From Lachnospiraceae bacterium (GTDB lineage Bacteria; Bacillota; Clostridia; Lachnospirales; Lachnospiraceae), in the NCBI GenBank assembly GCA_017475845.1, contig JAFVEU010000297.1, positions 1 through 22,547 on the forward strand: a DNA stretch of 22,547 nucleotides. The letters run 5' to 3'. Shown here one piece after another: positions 21,936 to 22,547 of this stretch (position 1 is the first letter of the stretch; each line of letters starts with the position of its first letter). A program made the position numbers and the translations under genes. Under the pieces are notes generated by a model that was not told the origin of the DNA, made no database searches, and was given only the letters and a program-made list of their open reading frames with translations.

Positions 21936-22547
21936 ATGGATAAAAGAATTCGATTGCTGTTGTTTTCTTTTTTTGCGGCATTGATCACGCTTGCGTCGGC
22001 TGCTTTTTGTACCAAGGCTGTCTATGCAGATGAAAAGGTGGGGGCAAACTTAAGTTACACCTTGACGGGCTCTGATGCCGGTGGATATACGCTGACTCTC
22101 ACCGGAAGCGGAGCCATGTATGACTATGATAAGGCCTCCGATGTGCCCTGGTACAGTAAAAGGACATACATAAGGAGCGTGAGCCTTCCATCTGGAATTA
22201 CGAAGATTGGCTCCTATGCTTTCTATGAGTTCACGACGGTTTACGGTGATCTGAATATACCCACTAATGTCACATCAATAGGCCAGTATTCATTTTATAA
22301 AGCGGCTTTTAGCAACGATCTCTTAACCATCCCGGCAAAAGTTAAGACCATAAACGATTATGCCTTTTACGGGAATAATGGATACAGGACCTTAAGCGTG
22401 GGCAATGGGAAAGTATCCATCGGAGATCACGCCTTTGAAAAGTGCACCGCCCTTGAAACCGTGACTATAGAAGGGGGAACGGATATTGTCGGGAGTTATG
22501 CCTTTAACGGCTGCACCGGCATGACGACCCTTATACTAAAGAGTGGT
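21936..22547 (+). CDS. Secreted BspA-like leucine-rich-repeat protein (3' end outside window)
   Basis: The frame runs from ATG 21936 to the last base without a stop, giving 204 residues. An N-terminal signal peptide is clear: MDKRIR, a hydrophobic core (LLLFSFFAALITLASAAF) and a likely cleavage after VYA. The mature part starts with LSYTLTGSDAGGYTLTLTGSGAMYDY and then enters LRR_5 repeats of about 23-25 residues, each with an IGxYAF-type core: ITKIGSYAFYEF, VTSIGQYSFYKA, VKTINDYAFYGN, VSIGDHAFEKC and IVGSYAFNGC. Such repeats occur in large surface or secreted proteins of gut Firmicutes and Bacteroidetes that mediate adhesion. The ribosome site AAGGAGG precedes the ATG. It is divergent from the XRE regulator, which may control it. 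Wall-anchor or other C-terminal domains cannot be seen. Confidence 0.9.
   Translation, partial: MDKRIRLLLFSFFAALITLASAAFCTKAVYADEKVGANLSYTLTGSDAGGYTLTLTGSGAMYDYDKASDVPWYSKRTYIRSVSLPSGITKIGSYAFYEFTTVYGDLNIPTNVTSIGQYSFYKAAFSNDLLTIPAKVKTINDYAFYGNNGYRTLSVGNGKVSIGDHAFEKCTALETVTIEGGTDIVGSYAFNGCTGMTTLILKSG

Overview
The window looks like a chromosomal segment of a Gram-positive Clostridia species, most likely Lachnospiraceae. This rests on the conserved Firmicutes order ireB-ruvX-DUF1292-rnjA-ylbF-mltG-like-trmR-trhP, strong GGAGG ribosome sites, frequent TTG starts, an RbsC/RbsA-type sugar transporter behind a LacI regulator, and a BspA-like LRR surface protein. No tRNA, rRNA, insertion sequence, prophage or CRISPR array was seen.

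Region 1 (1-6842) is a sugar-uptake locus. It holds the 3' part of an aldo/keto reductase, a LacI-family regulator, a clear sigma-A promoter with a LacI-type palindrome just downstream of it, and an ABC importer in the order permease, double ATPase, second permease, lipoprotein binding protein. RNA hairpins sit in the ATPase-permease and permease-binding-protein gaps, and a strong intrinsic terminator closes the operon. The substrate cannot be read from sequence.

Region 2 (6843-11926) has a Pro/Gln-rich protein with a C-terminal membrane anchor followed by murA (peptidoglycan precursor synthesis). A convergent HD-GYP protein (probable c-di-GMP phosphodiesterase) follows. Divergent from it are a VTC-domain protein, related to polyphosphate polymerases, and an overlapping DUF4956 membrane protein. 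The divergent promoters have abutting -35 boxes, and the VTC message may be nearly leaderless. A hairpin-rich spacer with a 26-base duplicated motif comes next.

Region 3 (11927-17182) is a conserved housekeeping operon: ireB, ruvX (frameshifted as read), a DUF1292 protein, RNase J, a YlbF-family protein, a short MltG-like membrane protein without a catalytic domain, the tRNA wobble-uridine methyltransferase trmR and the U32 protein trhP. TrhP and TrmR should act in sequence on U34 of tRNA (hydroxylation, then methylation). Genes are packed tightly, and three in a row start with TTG.

Region 4 (17183-21214) is a four-gene glycosyltransferase cluster: two membrane-anchored GT2 enzymes of polyprenyl-phosphate sugar synthase type, one GT4 and one rhamnosyltransferase-like GT2. 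It probably makes or decorates a cell-surface glycan. Hairpins precede two of the genes.

Region 5 (21215-22547) is visibly more AT-rich. It has an XRE regulator divergent from a secreted LRR protein that runs off the window end. Two perfect palindromes lie between them and are candidate operators.

The most unusual signals are a loose family of structured intergenic elements (around 4307, 11821 and 18197), the duplicated hairpin at 11788/11871, the possibly leaderless VTC-DUF4956 pair, the ruvX frameshift and the XRE-LRR control region. None proves a new system; the VTC-DUF4956 pair and the intergenic RNA elements are the best candidates.
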